Assembly (NCBI GenBank): GCA_039621445.1
Contig: CP154955.1
Location: 13,095,000 to 13,158,999, forward strand
Reading direction: 5' to 3'
Origin: Euglena gracilis
Taxonomy: Eukaryota; Euglenida; Euglenophyceae; Euglenales
Length of the DNA stretch: 64,000 nt
Part shown: positions 41,880-53,896 of the stretch, one piece after another
Layout: each line of letters starts with the position of its first letter
Position numbering within the stretch: position 1 is the first letter of the stretch
Notes under the pieces: generated by a model
Told to the model about the DNA's origin: nothing
The model's database searches: none
What the model saw: only the letters and a program-made list of their open reading frames with translations
Made by a program: the position numbers and the translations under genes

Positions 41880-42649
41880 AATCAACTCCCCTGTCCCAAG
41901 CAACGAACGTGCAAGCTCCTTGCCCCGAGGACATTGACGTACGCGCCCTGGGGAAAGACTGGCTGCTTTGCGCCGGGTTCAAAGACGTCCAAATGTGTCT
42001 CTTAGCCGATCCCCCAGCTCATGTTGTCACGACCTCCAGTGACTTCAATGAAATTCACTCCCCCGCTTCATAATGAGTAGGATTTGAGATTGATGAGGAT
42101 GGAATGATTTCAAATAGAAAACGTACACTTTCACACAAAGACGTCCAGCAGGAGTGGAAATGCTTCTCCGGGGACGAACAACAACGTCATTGCCTTCCTC
42201 GCATTCATTACATCAACGACTATGATGAAGTGTTGGAAGCAGGTAATCATTGCGATGTTCTTTCTATTATCAATTTGCTTTTTGGCCGCACGTTGTCGCA
42301 TGCGTCCCAATTTCCGCACCCAGGGCTGTACTTGTTTATGACAAAGGTAATTACATTAATAATTATCAATAAGAACTAATAATAATATCTCTGGCACAAT
42401 CTTGTTTTTACCAGTTGTAGCCACAAACGACGATGGCCTGAAAATCTTCCAAAATTCAAAAAAAAAGGTATTTATAAAAATATGTATTGATTCTGTGTGG
42501 ATTATATACTGCTTCACGCGGACCTGGAATAAATGCGATACCCACCAACGGTTAGCTTTGCCACGGGTTGCAGCCGGCTACAAAGGCTGCAACCCGTCAC
42601 ACGCCGAATTTGCCTCCTGCCGCTGCTACCAGTTTCCGTTGTATTCACA

Positions 42650-42895
42650 ATGGCTTTTGAATCTCAATCTTCTGGCAGAGCGGTCACAAGAAACACTCGA
42701 GATACAAAAGAGATTTTAGAAAAGGCCGGGGCTGTCGGTGGGTTCGAGATCGATGCCGAGTGGTTTTCGACCAACAGCTTCTGCAAGTTCCTGGCCGAGG
42801 GGAACTGCGCGGTTGGTTACAAAGCTATTACTCGGTTCCAGATTGCTCACGTATTTAAATGCCAAATCACAACCTTCCACTCGGGTCGACCTTGA
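42650..42895 (+). CDS. Array unit 9 ORF (81 aa)
   Basis: Intact, upstream ATG at 42533 (120 aa). Variants LAEGN, IAHVFKC. Confidence 0.33.
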   Translation: MAFESQSSGRAVTRNTRDTKEILEKAGAVGGFEIDAEWFSTNSFCKFLAEGNCAVGYKAITRFQIAHVFKCQITTFHSGRP

Positions 42896-43665
42896 AATCA
42901 ACTCCCCTGTCCCAAGCAACGAACGTGCAAGCTCCTTGCCCCGAGGACATTGACGTACGCGCCCTGGGGAAAGACTGGCTGCTTTGCGCCGGGTTCAAAG
43001 ACGTCCAAATGTGTCTCTTAGCCGATCCCCCAGCTCATGTTGTCACGACCTCCAGTGACTTCAATGAAATTCACTCCTCCGCTTCATAATGAGTAGGATT
43101 TGAGATTGATGAGGATGGAATGATTTCAAATAGAAAACGTACACTTTCACACAAAGACGTCCACCAGGGGTGGAAATGCTTCTCCGGGGACGAACAACAA
43201 CGTCATTGCCTTCCTCGCATTCATTACATCAACGACTATGATGAAGTGTTGGAAGCAGGTAATCATTGCGATGTTCTTTCAATTATCAGTTTGCTTTTTG
43301 GCCGCACGTTGTCGCATGCGTCCCAATTTCCGCACCCAGGGCTGTTCTTGTTTATGACAAAGGTAATTACATTAATAATTATCAATAAGAACTAATAATA
43401 ATATCTCTGGCACTATCTTGTTTTTACCAGTTGTAGCCACAAACGACGATGGCCTGAAAATCTTCCAAAATTCAAAAAAAAAGGTATTTATAAAAATATG
43501 TATTGATTCTGTGTGGATTATATACTGCTTCACGCGGACCTGGAATAAATGCGATACCCACCAACGGTTAGCTTTGCCACGGGTTGCAGCCGGCTACAAA
43601 GGCTGCAACCCGTCACACGCCGAATTTGCCTCCTGCCCCTGCTACCAGTTTCCGTTGTATTCACA

Positions 43666-43911
43666 ATGGCTTTTGAATCTCAATCTTCTGGCAGAGCGGT
43701 CACAAGAAACACTCGAGATACAAAAGAGATTTTAGAAAAGGCCGGGGCTGTCGGTGGGTTCGAGATCGACGCCGAGTGGTGTTCGACCAACAGCTTCTGC
43801 AAGTTCCTGGCCGAGGAGAACTGCGCGGTTGGTTACAAAGCTATTACTCGGTTCCAGATTGCTCACGTATTTAAATGCCAAATCACAACCTTCCACTCGG
43901 GTCGACCTTGA
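43666..43911 (+). CDS. Array unit 10 ORF (81 aa)
   Basis: Intact, upstream ATG at 43549. Marker AEWCSTN (Phe to Cys) shared with units 12 and 14. The second frame has an in-frame 3-base deletion (44065). Confidence 0.33.
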   Translation: MAFESQSSGRAVTRNTRDTKEILEKAGAVGGFEIDAEWCSTNSFCKFLAEENCAVGYKAITRFQIAHVFKCQITTFHSGRP

Positions 43912-44677
43912 AATCAAATCCCCTGTCCCAAGCAACGAACGTGCAAGCTCCTTGCCCCGAGGACATTGACGTACGGTCCCTGGGGAAAGACTGGCTGTTT
44001 TGCGCCGGGTTCAAAGACGTCGAAATGTGTCTCTTAGCCGATCCCCCAGCTCTTGTTGTCACGACCAGTGACTTCAATGAAATTCACTCCCCCGCTTCAT
44101 AATGAGTAGGATTTGAGATTGATGAGGATGGAATGATTTCAAATAGAAAACGTACACTTTCACACAAAGACGTCCAGCAGGAGTGGAAATGCTTCTCCAG
44201 GGACGAACAATAACGGCATTGCCTTCCTCGCATTCATTACATCAACGACTATGATGAAGTGTTGGAAGTAGGTAATCATTGCGATGTTCTTTCAATTATC
44301 AGTTTGCTTCTTGGCCGCACGTTGTCGCATGCGTCCCAATTTCCGCACCCAGGGCTGTGCTTGTTTATGACAAAGGTAATTACATTAATTATTACCAATA
44401 GAACTAATAACAATATCTCTGGCACTATCTTGTTTTTACCAGTTGCAGCCACAAACGACGATGGCCTGAAAATCTTCCAAAATTAAAAAAAAAAGGTATT
44501 TATAAAGGTATGTATTGATTCTGTATGGATTATGTACTGCTTCATGCGGACCTGGAATAAAAGCGCAACCCACCAACGGTTAGCTTTGCCACGGGTTGCA
44601 GCCGGCTACAAAGGCTGCAACCCGTCACACGTCGAATTTGCCTCCTGCCGCTGCTACCAGTTTCCGTTGTATTCACA

Positions 44678-44923
44678 ATGACTTTTGAATCTCAATCTTC
44701 TGGCAGAGCGGTCACAAGAAACACTCGAGATACAAAAGAGATTTTAGAAAAAGCCGGGGCTGTCGGTGGGTTCGAGATCGACGCCGAGTGGTTTTCGACC
44801 AACAGCTTCTGCAAGTTCCTGGCCAAGGAGAACTGCGCGGTTGGTTACAAAGCTATTACTCGGTTCCAGATTGCTCACGTATTTAAATGCCAAATCACAA
44901 CCTTCCACTCGGGTCGACCTTGA
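44678..44923 (+). CDS. Array unit 11 ORF (81 aa)
   Basis: Intact, MTFES start. LAKEN, IAHVFKC. Near-identical to unit 13. Confidence 0.33.
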   Translation: MTFESQSSGRAVTRNTRDTKEILEKAGAVGGFEIDAEWFSTNSFCKFLAKENCAVGYKAITRFQIAHVFKCQITTFHSGRP

Positions 44924-45693
44924 AATCAACTCCCCTGTCCCAAGCAACGAACGTGCAAGCTCCTTGCCCCGAGGACATTGACGTACGCGCCCTGGGGAAA
45001 GACTGGCTGCTTTGCGCCGGGTTCAAAGACGTCCAAATGTGTCTCTTAGCCGATCCCCCAGCTCATGTTGTCGCGACCTCCAGTGACTTCAATGAAATTC
45101 ACTCCCCCGCTTCATAATGAGTAGGATTTGAGATTGATGAGGATGGAATGATTTCAAATAGAAAACGTACACTTTCACACAAAGACGTCCACCAGGAGTG
45201 GAAATGCTTCTCCGGGGACGAACAACAACGTCATTGCCTTCCTCGCATTCATTACATCAACGACTATGATGAAGTGTTGGAAGCAGGTAATCATTGCGAT
45301 GTTCTTTCAATTATCATTTGCTTTTTGGCCGCACGTTGTCGCATGCGTCCCAATTTCCGCACCCAGGGCTGTGCTTGTTTATGACAAAGGTAATTACATT
45401 AATAATTATCAATAAGAACTAATAATAATATCTCTGGCACTATCTTGTTTTTACCAGTTGTAGCCACAAACGACGATGGCCTGAAAATCTTCCAAAATTC
45501 AAAAAAAAAAGGTATTTATAAAGGTATGTATTGCTTCTGTGTGGATTATGTACTGCTTCACGCGGACCTGGAATAAATGCGATACCCACCAACGGTTAGC
45601 TTTGCCACGGGTTGCAGCCGGCTACAAAGGCTGCAACCCGTCACACGCCGAATTTGCCTCCTGCCCCTGCTACCAGTTTCCGTTGTATTCACA

Positions 45694-45939
45694 ATGGCTT
45701 TTGAATCTCAATCTTCTGGCAGAGCGGTCACAAGAAACACTCGAGATACAAAAGAGATTTTAGAAAAGGCCGGGGCTGTCGGTGGGTTCGAGATCGACGC
45801 CGAGTGGTGTTCGACCAACAGCTTCTGCAAGTTCCTGGCCGAGGAGAACTGCGCGGTTGGTTACAAAGCTATTACTCGGTTCCAGATTGCTCACGTATTT
45901 AAATGCCAAATCACAACCTTCCACTCGGGTCGACCTTGA
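45694..45939 (+). CDS. Array unit 12 ORF (81 aa)
   Basis: Intact, upstream ATG at 45577. AEWCSTN marker. Near-identical to unit 10, including the 3-base deletion. Confidence 0.33.
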   Translation: MAFESQSSGRAVTRNTRDTKEILEKAGAVGGFEIDAEWCSTNSFCKFLAEENCAVGYKAITRFQIAHVFKCQITTFHSGRP

Positions 45940-46705
45940 AATCAAATCCCCTGTCCCAAGCAACGAACGTGCAAGCTCCTTGCCCCGAGGACATTGACGT
46001 ACGGTCCCTGGGGAAAGACTGGCTGTTTTGCGCCGGGTTCAAAGACGTCGAAATGTGTCTCTTAGCCGATCCCCCAGCTCTTGTTGTCACGACCAGTGAC
46101 TTCAATGAAATTCACTCCCCCGCTTCATAATGAGTAGGATTTGAGATTGATGAGGATGGAATGATTTCAAATAGAAAACGTACACTTTCACACAAAGACG
46201 TCCAGCAGGAGTGGAAATGCTTCTCCAGGGACGAACAATAACGGCATTGCCTTCCTCGCATTCATTACATCAACGACTATGATGAAGTGTTGGAAGTAGG
46301 TAATCATTGCGATGTTCTTTCAATTATCAGTTTGCTTCTTGGCCGCACGTTGTCGCATGCGTCCCAATTTCCGCACCCAGGGCTGTGCTTGTTTATGACA
46401 AAGGCAATTACATTAATTATTACCAATAGAACTAATAACAATATCTCTGGCACTATCTTGTTTTTACCAGTTGCAGCCACAAACGACGATGGCCTGAAAA
46501 TCTTCCAAAATTAAAAAAAAAAGGTATTTATAAAGGTATGTATTGATTCTGTATGGATTATGTACTGCTTCACGCGGACCTGGAATAAAAGCGCAACCCA
46601 CCAACGGTTAGCTTTGCCACGGGTTGCAGCCGGCTACAAAGGCTGCAACCCGTCACACGTCGAATTTGCCTCCTGCCGCTGCTACCAGTTTCCGTTGTAT
46701 TCACA

Positions 46706-46951
46706 ATGACTTTTGAATCTCAATCTTCTGGCAGAGCGGTCACAAGAAACACTCGAGATACAAAAGAGATTTTAGAAAAAGCCGGGGCTGTCGGTGGGTT
46801 CGAGATCGACGCCGAGTGGTTTTCGACCAACAGCTTCTGCAAGTTCCTGGCCAAGGAGAACTGCGCGGTTGGTTACAAAGCTATTACTCGGTTCCAGATT
46901 GCTCACGTATTTAAATGCCAAATCACAACCTTCCACTCGGGTCGACCTTGA
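46706..46951 (+). CDS. Array unit 13 ORF (81 aa)
   Basis: Intact, MTFES start. LAKEN. Partner of unit 12 in a repeated dimer. Confidence 0.33.
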   Translation: MTFESQSSGRAVTRNTRDTKEILEKAGAVGGFEIDAEWFSTNSFCKFLAKENCAVGYKAITRFQIAHVFKCQITTFHSGRP

Positions 46952-47605
46952 AATCAACTCCCCTGTCCCAAGCAACGAACGTGCAAGCTCCTTGCCCCGA
47001 GGACATTGACGTACGCGCCCTGGGGAAAGACTGGCTGCTTTGCGCCGGGTTCAAAGACGTCCAAATGTGTCTCTTAGCCGATCCCCCAGCTCATGTTGTC
47101 GCGACCTCCAGTGACTTCAATGAAATTCACTCCCCCGCTTCATAATGAGTAGGATTTGAGATTGATGAGGATGGAATGATTTCAAATAGAAAACGTACAC
47201 TTTCACACAAAGACGTCCACCAGGAGTGGAAATGCTTCTCCGGGGACGAACAACAACGTCATTGCCTTCCTCGCATTCATTACATCAACGACTATGATGA
47301 AGTGTTGGAAGCAGGTAATCATTGCGATGTTCTTTCAATTATCATTTGCTTTTTGGCCGCACGTTGTCGCATGCGTCCCAATTTCCGCACCCAGGGCTGT
47401 GCTTGTTTATGACAAAGGTAATTACATTAATAATTATCAATAAGAACTAATAATAATATCTCTGGCACTATCTTGTTTTTACCAGTTGTAGCCACAAACG
47501 ACGATGGCCTGAAAATCTTCCAAAATTCAAAAAAAAAAAGGTATTTATAAAGGTATGTATTGCTTCTGTGTGGATTATGTACTGCTTCACGCGGACCTGG
47601 AATAA

Positions 47606-47968
47606 ATGCGATACCCACCAACGGTTAGCTTTGCCACGGGTTGCAGCCGGCTACAAAGGCTGCAACCCGTCACACGCCGAATTTGCCTCCTGCCGCTGCT
47701 ACCAGTTTCCGTTGTATTCACAAAGGCTTTTGAATCTCAATCTTCTGGCAGAGCGGTCACAAGAAACACTCGAGATACAAAAGAGATTTTAGAAAAGGCC
47801 GGGGCTGTCGGTGGGTTCGAGATCGACGCCGAGTGGTGTTCGACCAACAGCTTCTGCAAGTTCCTGGCCGAGGAGAACTGCGCGGTTGGTTACAAAGCTA
47901 TTACTCGGTTCCAGTTTGCTCACGTATTTAAACGCCAAATCACAACCTTCCACTCGGGTCGACCTTGA
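47606..47968 (+). CDS. Array unit 14 ORF, usual start lost
   Basis: The usual ATG is AAG (CACAAAGGCTTTTG, about 47723). Only the upstream in-frame ATG at 47606 remains, giving 120 aa. Variants AEWCSTN, RFQFAHVFKR. Confidence 0.25.
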   Translation: MRYPPTVSFATGCSRLQRLQPVTRRICLLPLLPVSVVFTKAFESQSSGRAVTRNTRDTKEILEKAGAVGGFEIDAEWCSTNSFCKFLAEENCAVGYKAITRFQFAHVFKRQITTFHSGRP

Positions 47969-48737
47969 AATCAACTCCCCTGTCCCAAGCAACGAACGTG
48001 CAAGCTCCTTGCCCCGAGGACATTGACGTACGCGCCCTGGGGAAAGACTGGCTGCTTTGCGCCGGGTTCAAAGACGTCCAAATGTGTCTCTTAGCCGATC
48101 CCCCAGCTCATGTTGTCGCGACCTCCAGTGACTTCAATGAAATTCACTCCCCCGCTTCATAATGAGTAGGATTTGAGATTGATGAGGATGGAATGATTTC
48201 AAATAGAAAACGTACACTTTCACACAAAGACGTCCACCAGGAGTGGAAATGCTTCTCCGGGGACGAACAATAACGTCATTGCCTTCCTCGCATTCATTAC
48301 ATCAACGACTATGATGAAGTGTTGGAAGCAGGTAATCATTGCGATGTTCTTTCAATTATCAGTTTGCTTTTTGGCCGCACGTTGTCGCATGCGTCCCAAT
48401 TTCCGCACCCAGGGCTGTGCTTGTTTATGACAAAGGTAATTACATTAATAATTATCAATAAGAACTAATAATAATATCTCTGGCACTATCTTGTTTTTAC
48501 CAGTTGCAGCCACAAACGACGATGGCCTGAAAATCTTCCAAAATTCAAAAAAAAGGTATTTATAAAAGTATGTATTGATTCTGTATGGATTATGTACTGC
48601 TTCACGCGGACCTGGAACAAGTGCGATACCCACCAACGGTTAGCTTTGCCACGGGTTGCAGCCGGCTACAAAGGCTGCAACCCGTCACACGTCGAATTTG
48701 CCTCCTGCCGCTGCTACCAGTTTCCGTTGTATTCGCA

Positions 48738-48983
48738 ATGGCTTTTGAATCTCAATCTTCTGGCAGAGCGGTCACAAGAAACACTCGAGATACAAAAGAG
48801 ATTTTAGAAAAAGCCGGGGCTGTCGGTGGGTTCGAGATCGACGCCGAGTGGTTTTCGACCAACAACTTCTGCAAGTTCCTGGCCGAGGAGAACTGCGCGG
48901 TTGGTTACAAAGCTATTACTCGGTTCCAGATTACTCACGTATTTAAAAGCCAAATCACAACCTTCCACTCGGGTCGACCTTGA
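48738..48983 (+). CDS. Array unit 15 ORF (81 aa)
   Basis: Intact. Variants TNNFCKF, HVFKS. The leader TAA is changed to CAA (GGAACAAGTGCG), so the frame is open from an ATG at 48585 (132 aa). Confidence 0.33.
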   Translation: MAFESQSSGRAVTRNTRDTKEILEKAGAVGGFEIDAEWFSTNNFCKFLAEENCAVGYKAITRFQITHVFKSQITTFHSGRP

Positions 48984-49589
48984 AATCAAATCCCCTGTCC
49001 CAAGCAACGAACGTGCAAGCTCCTTGCCCCGAGGACATTGACGTACGGTCCCTGGGGAAAGACTGGCTGCTTTGCGCCGGGTTCAAAGACGTCCAAATGT
49101 GTCTCTTAGCCGATCCCCCAGCTCTTGTTGTCGCGACCTCCAGTGACTTCAATGAAATTCATTCCCCCGCTTCATAATGAGTAGGATTTGAGATTGCTTG
49201 AGATTTGCTTGAGATTTGCTTTTTGGCCGCACGTTGTCGCATGCGTCCCAATTTCCGCACCCAGGGCTGTACTTGTTTATGACAAAGGTAATTACATTAA
49301 TAATTATCAATAAGAACTAATAATAATATCTCTGGCACAATCTTGTTTTTACCAGTTGTAGCCACAAACGACGATGGCCTGAAAATTTTCCAAAATTCAA
49401 AAAAAAGGTATTTATAAAAATATGTATTGATTCTGTGTGGATTATATACTGCTTCACGCGGACCTGGAATAAATGCGATACCCACCAACGGTTAGCTTTG
49501 CCACGGGTTGCAGCCGGCTACAAAGGCTGCAACCCGTCACACGCCGAATTTGCCTCCTGCCGCTGCTACCAGTTTCCGTTGTATTCACA

Positions 49590-49835
49590 ATGGCTTTTGA
49601 ATCTCAATCTTCTGGCAGAGCGGTCACAAGAAACACTCGAGATACAAAAGAGATTTTAGAAAAGGCCGGGGCTGTCGGTGGGTTCGAGATCGATGCCGAG
49701 TGGTTTTCGACCAACAGCTTCTGCAAGTTCCTGGCCGAGGAGAACTGCGCGGTTGGTTACAAAGCTATTACTCGGTTCCAGATTACTCACGTATTTAAAC
49801 GCCAAATCACAACCTTCCAATCGGGTCGACCTTGA
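49590..49835 (+). CDS. Array unit 16 ORF (81 aa)
   Basis: Intact, upstream ATG at 49473. Variant TTFQSGRP. Preceded by the 852-base short unit with a deletion near 49195. Confidence 0.33.
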   Translation: MAFESQSSGRAVTRNTRDTKEILEKAGAVGGFEIDAEWFSTNSFCKFLAEENCAVGYKAITRFQITHVFKRQITTFQSGRP

Positions 49836-50606
49836 AATCAACTCCCCTGTCCCAAGCAACGAACGTGCAAGCTCCTTGCCCCGAGGACATTGACGTACGC
49901 GCCCTGGGGAAAGACTGGCTGTTTTGCGCCGGGTTCAAAGACGTCGAAATGTGTCTCTTAGCCGATCCCCCAGCTCATGTTGTCGCGACCTCCAGTGACT
50001 TCAATGAAATTCACTCCCCCGCTTCATAATGAGTAGGATTTGAGATTGATGAGGATGGAATGATTTCAAATAGAAAACGTACACTTTCACACAAAGACGT
50101 CCACCAGGAGTGGAAATGCTTCTCCGGGGACGAACAACAACGTCATTGCCTTCCTCGCATTCATTACATCAACGACTATGATGAAGTGTTGGAAGCAGGT
50201 AATCATTGTGTGATGTTCTTTCAATTATCATTTGCTTTTTGGCCGCACGTTGTCGCATGCGTCCCAATTTCCGCACCCAGGGCTGTGCTTGTTTATGACA
50301 AAGGTAATTACATTAATAATTATCAATAAGAACTAATAATAATATCTCTGGCACTATCTTGTTTTTACCAGTTGTAGCCACAAACGACGATGGCCTGAAA
50401 ACCTTCCAAAATTCAAAAAAAAAGGTATTTATAAAGGTATGTATTGCTTCTGTATGGATTATGTACTGCTTCACGCGGACCTGGAATAAATGCGATACCC
50501 ACCAACGGTTAGCTTTGCCACGGGTTGCAGCCGGCTACAAAGGCTGCAACCCGTCACACGCCGAATTTGCCTGCTGCCGCTGCTACCAGTTTCCGTTGTA
50601 TTCACA

Positions 50607-50852
50607 ATGGCTTTTGAATCTCAATCTTCTGGCAGAGCGGTCACAAGAAACACTCGAGATACAAAAGAGATTTTAGAAAAGGCCGGGGCTGTCGGTGGGT
50701 TCGAGATCGATGCCGAGTGGTTTTCGACCAACAGCTTCTGCAAGTTCCTGGCCGAGGAGAACTGCGCGGTTGGTTACAAAGCTATTACTCGGTTCCAGAT
50801 TACTCACGTATTTAAACGCCAAATCACAACCTTCCACTCGGGTCGACCTTGA
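50607..50852 (+). CDS. Array unit 17 ORF (81 aa)
   Basis: Intact, upstream ATG at 50490. Marker CTGCTGCCGC at 50571 shared with unit 19. Confidence 0.33.
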   Translation: MAFESQSSGRAVTRNTRDTKEILEKAGAVGGFEIDAEWFSTNSFCKFLAEENCAVGYKAITRFQITHVFKRQITTFHSGRP

Positions 50853-51619
50853 AATCAACTCCCCTGTCCCAAGCAACGAACGTGCAAGCTCCTTGCCCCG
50901 AGGACATTGACGTACGCGCCCTGGGGAAAGACTGGCTGCTTTGCGCCGGGTTCAAAGACGTCCAAATGTGTCTCTTAGCCGATCCCCCAGCTCATGTTGT
51001 CGCGACCTCCAGTGACTTCAATGAAATTCACTCCCCCGCTTCATAATGAGTAGGATTTGAGATTGATGAGGATGGAATGATTTCAAATAGAAAACGTACA
51101 CTTTCACACAAAGACGTCCACCAGGAGTGGAAATGCTTCTCCGGGGACGAACAACAACGTCATTGCCTTCCTCGCATTCATTACATCAACGACTATGATG
51201 AAGTGTTGGAAGCAGGTAATCATTGCGATGTTCTTTCAATTATCATTTGCTTTTTGGCCGCACGTTGTCGCATGCGTCCCAATTTCCGCACCCAGGGCTG
51301 TGCTTGTTTATGACAAAGGTAATTACATTAATAATTATCAATAAGAACTAATAATAATATCTCTGGCACTATCTTGTTTTTACCAGTTGTAGCCACAAAC
51401 GACGATGGCCTGAAAATCTTCCAAAATTCAAAAAAAGGTATTTATAAAGGTATGTATTGCTTCTGTATGGATTATGTACTGCTTCACGCGGACCTGGAAT
51501 AAATGCGATACCCACCAACGGTTAGCTTTGCCACGGGTTGCAGCCGGCTACAAAGGCTGCAACCCGTCACACGCCGAATTTGCCTCCTGCCGCTGCTACC
51601 AGTTTCCGTTGTATTCACA

Positions 51620-51865
51620 ATGGCTTTTGAATCTCAATCTTCTGGCAGAGCGGTCACAAGAAACACTCGAGATACAAAAGAGATTTTAGAAAAGGCCGGG
51701 GCTGTCGGTGGGTTCGAGATCGATGCCGAGTGGTTTTCGACCAACAGCTTCTGCAAGTTCCTGGCCGAGGAGAACTGCGCGGTTGGTTACAAAGCTATTA
51801 CTCGGTTCCAGATTACTCACGTATTTAAACGCCAAATCACAACCTTCCACTCGGGTCGACCTTGA
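51620..51865 (+). CDS. Array unit 18 ORF (81 aa)
   Basis: Intact, upstream ATG at 51503. The second frame carries the FCAGFKDVEM form, as after unit 16. Confidence 0.33.
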   Translation: MAFESQSSGRAVTRNTRDTKEILEKAGAVGGFEIDAEWFSTNSFCKFLAEENCAVGYKAITRFQITHVFKRQITTFHSGRP

Positions 51866-52634
51866 AATCAACTCCCCTGTCCCAAGCAACGAACGTGCAA
51901 GCTCCTTGCCCCGAGGACATTGACGTACGCGCCCTGGGGAAAGACTGGCTGTTTTGCGCCGGGTTCAAAGACGTCGAAATGTGTCTCTTAGCCGATCCCC
52001 CAGCTCATGTTGTCGCGACCTCCAGTGACTTCAATGAAATTCACTCCCCCGCTTCATAATGAGTAGGATTTGAGATTGATGAGGATGGAATGATTTCAAA
52101 TAGAAAACGTACACTTTCACACAAAGACGTCCACCAGGAGTGGAAATGCTTCTCCGGGGACGAACAACAACGTCATTGCCTTCCTCGCATTCATTACATC
52201 AACGACTATGATGAAGTGTTGGAAGCAGGTAATCATTGTGATGTTCTTTCAATTATCATTTGCTTTTTGGCCGCACGTTGTCGCATGCGTCCCAATTTCC
52301 GCACCCAGGGCTGTGCTTGTTTATGACAAAGGTAATTACATTAATAATTATCAATAAGAACTAATAATAATATCTCTGGCACTATCTTGTTTTTACCAGT
52401 TGTAGCCACAAACGACGATGGCCTGAAAACCTTCCAAAATTCAAAAAAAAAGGTATTTATAAAGGTATGTATTGCTTCTGTATGGATTATGTACTGCTTC
52501 ACGCGGACCTGGAATAAATGCGATACCCACCAACGGTTAGCTTTGCCACGGGTTGCAGCCGGCTACAAAGGCTGCAACCCGTCACACGCCGAATTTGCCT
52601 GCTGCCGCTGCTACCAGTTTCCGTTGTATTCACA

Positions 52635-52880
52635 ATGGCTTTTGAATCTCAATCTTCTGGCAGAGCGGTCACAAGAAACACTCGAGATACAAAAGAGATT
52701 TTAGAAAAGGCCGGGGCTGTCGGTGGGTTCGAGATCGATGCCGAGTGGTTTTCGACCAACAGCTTCTGCAAGTTCCTGGCCGAGGAGAACTGCGCGGTTG
52801 GTTACAAAGCTATTACTCGGTTCCAGATTACTCACGTATTTAAACGCCAAATCACAACCTTCCACTCGGGTCGACCTTGA
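52635..52880 (+). CDS. Array unit 19 ORF (81 aa)
   Basis: Intact, upstream ATG at 52518. Repeats unit 17 (dimer period about 2028 bases). Confidence 0.33.
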   Translation: MAFESQSSGRAVTRNTRDTKEILEKAGAVGGFEIDAEWFSTNSFCKFLAEENCAVGYKAITRFQITHVFKRQITTFHSGRP

Positions 52881-53346
52881 AATCAACTCCCCTGTCCCAA
52901 GCAACGAACGTGCAAGCTCCTTGCCCCGAGGACATTGACGTACGCGCCCTGGGGAAAGACTGGCTGCTTTGCGCCGGGTTCAAAGACGTCCAAATGTGTC
53001 TCTTAGCCGATCCCCCAGCTCATGTTGTCGCGACCTCCAGTGACTTCAATGAAATTCACTCCCCCGCTTCATAATGAGTAGGATTTGAGATTGATGAGGA
53101 TGGAATGATTTCAAATAGAAAACGTACACTTTCACACAAAGACGTCCACCAGGAGTGGAAATGCTTCTCCGGGGACGAACAACAACGTCATTGCCTTCCT
53201 CGCATTCATTACATCAACGACTATGATGAAGTGTTGGAAGCAGGTAATCATTGCGATGTTCTTTCAATTATCATTTGCTTTTTGGCCGCACGTTGTCGCA
53301 TGCGTCCCAATTTCCGCACCCAGGGCTGTGCTTGTTTATGACAAAG

Positions 53347-53414
53347 GTAATTACATTAATAATTATCAATAAGAACTAATAATAATATCTCTGGCACTAT
53401 CTTGTTTTTACCAG
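53347..53414 (+). other. Candidate 68-base intron of the array unit (representative, unit 20)
   Basis: Donor ACAAAG/GTAATTAC, branch-like AGAACTAATAATAATA, pyrimidine tract and acceptor TCTTGTTTTTACCAG. All parts recur in nearly every unit. One unit (46405) has GCAATT instead of GTAATT. It lies upstream of the TATA-like box, so it would belong to a transcript of the preceding unit. Confidence 0.35.
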
Positions 53415-53469
53415 TTGTAGCCACAAACGACGATGGCCTGAAAATCTTCCAAAATTCAAAAAAAAAAGG

Positions 53470-53479
53470 TATTTATAAA
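53470..53479 (+). promoter_or_regulatory. TATA-like box of the array unit (representative, unit 20)
   Basis: TATTTATAAA follows an A7-A10 tract and lies about 170 bases before the 81-codon ORF. The core TATTTATAAA is present in all units (for example 34536, 43484, 58546), with small changes just downstream (AAAGGTATG, AAAATATG, AAAGTTATG). Confidence 0.4.
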
Positions 53480-53564
53480 GGTATGTATTGCTTCTGTATG
53501 GATTATGTACTGCTTCACGCGGACCTGGAATAAATGCGATACCCACCAACGGTTAGCTTTGCCA

Positions 53565-53597
53565 CGGGTTGCAGCCGGCTACAAAGGCTGCAACCCG
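53565..53597 (+). other. Leader hairpin of the array unit (representative, unit 20)
   Basis: CGGGTTGCAGCC / GGCTGCAACCCG, a perfect 12-bp stem with loop GGCTACAAA, 54 bases before the ATG. The stem is intact in all units except one mismatch in unit 24 (57650). Unit 25 changes the loop only. The two macro-repeat copies keep a related palindrome. Confidence 0.7.
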
Positions 53598-53650
53598 TCA
53601 CACGCCGAATTTGCCTCCTGCCGCTGCTACCAGTTTCCGTTGTATTCACA

Positions 53651-53896
53651 ATGGCTTTTGAATCTCAATCTTCTGGCAGAGCGGTCACAAGAAACACTCG
53701 AGATACAAAAGAGATTTTAGAAAAGGCCGGGGCTGTCGGTGGGTTCGAGATCGATGCCGAGTGGTTTTCGACCAACAGCTTCTGCAAGTTCCTGGCCGAG
53801 GAGAACTGCGCGGTTGGTTACAAAGCTATTACTCGGTTCCAGATTACTCACGTATTTAAACGCCAAATCACAACCTTCCACTCGGGTCGACCTTGA
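53651..53896 (+). CDS. Array unit 20 ORF (81 aa)
   Basis: Intact, upstream ATG at 53534. Consensus-like for the right half: GAVGGF, LAEEN, ITHVFKR. The second frame has LCAGFKDVQM. Confidence 0.33.
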   Translation: MAFESQSSGRAVTRNTRDTKEILEKAGAVGGFEIDAEWFSTNSFCKFLAEENCAVGYKAITRFQITHVFKRQITTFHSGRP

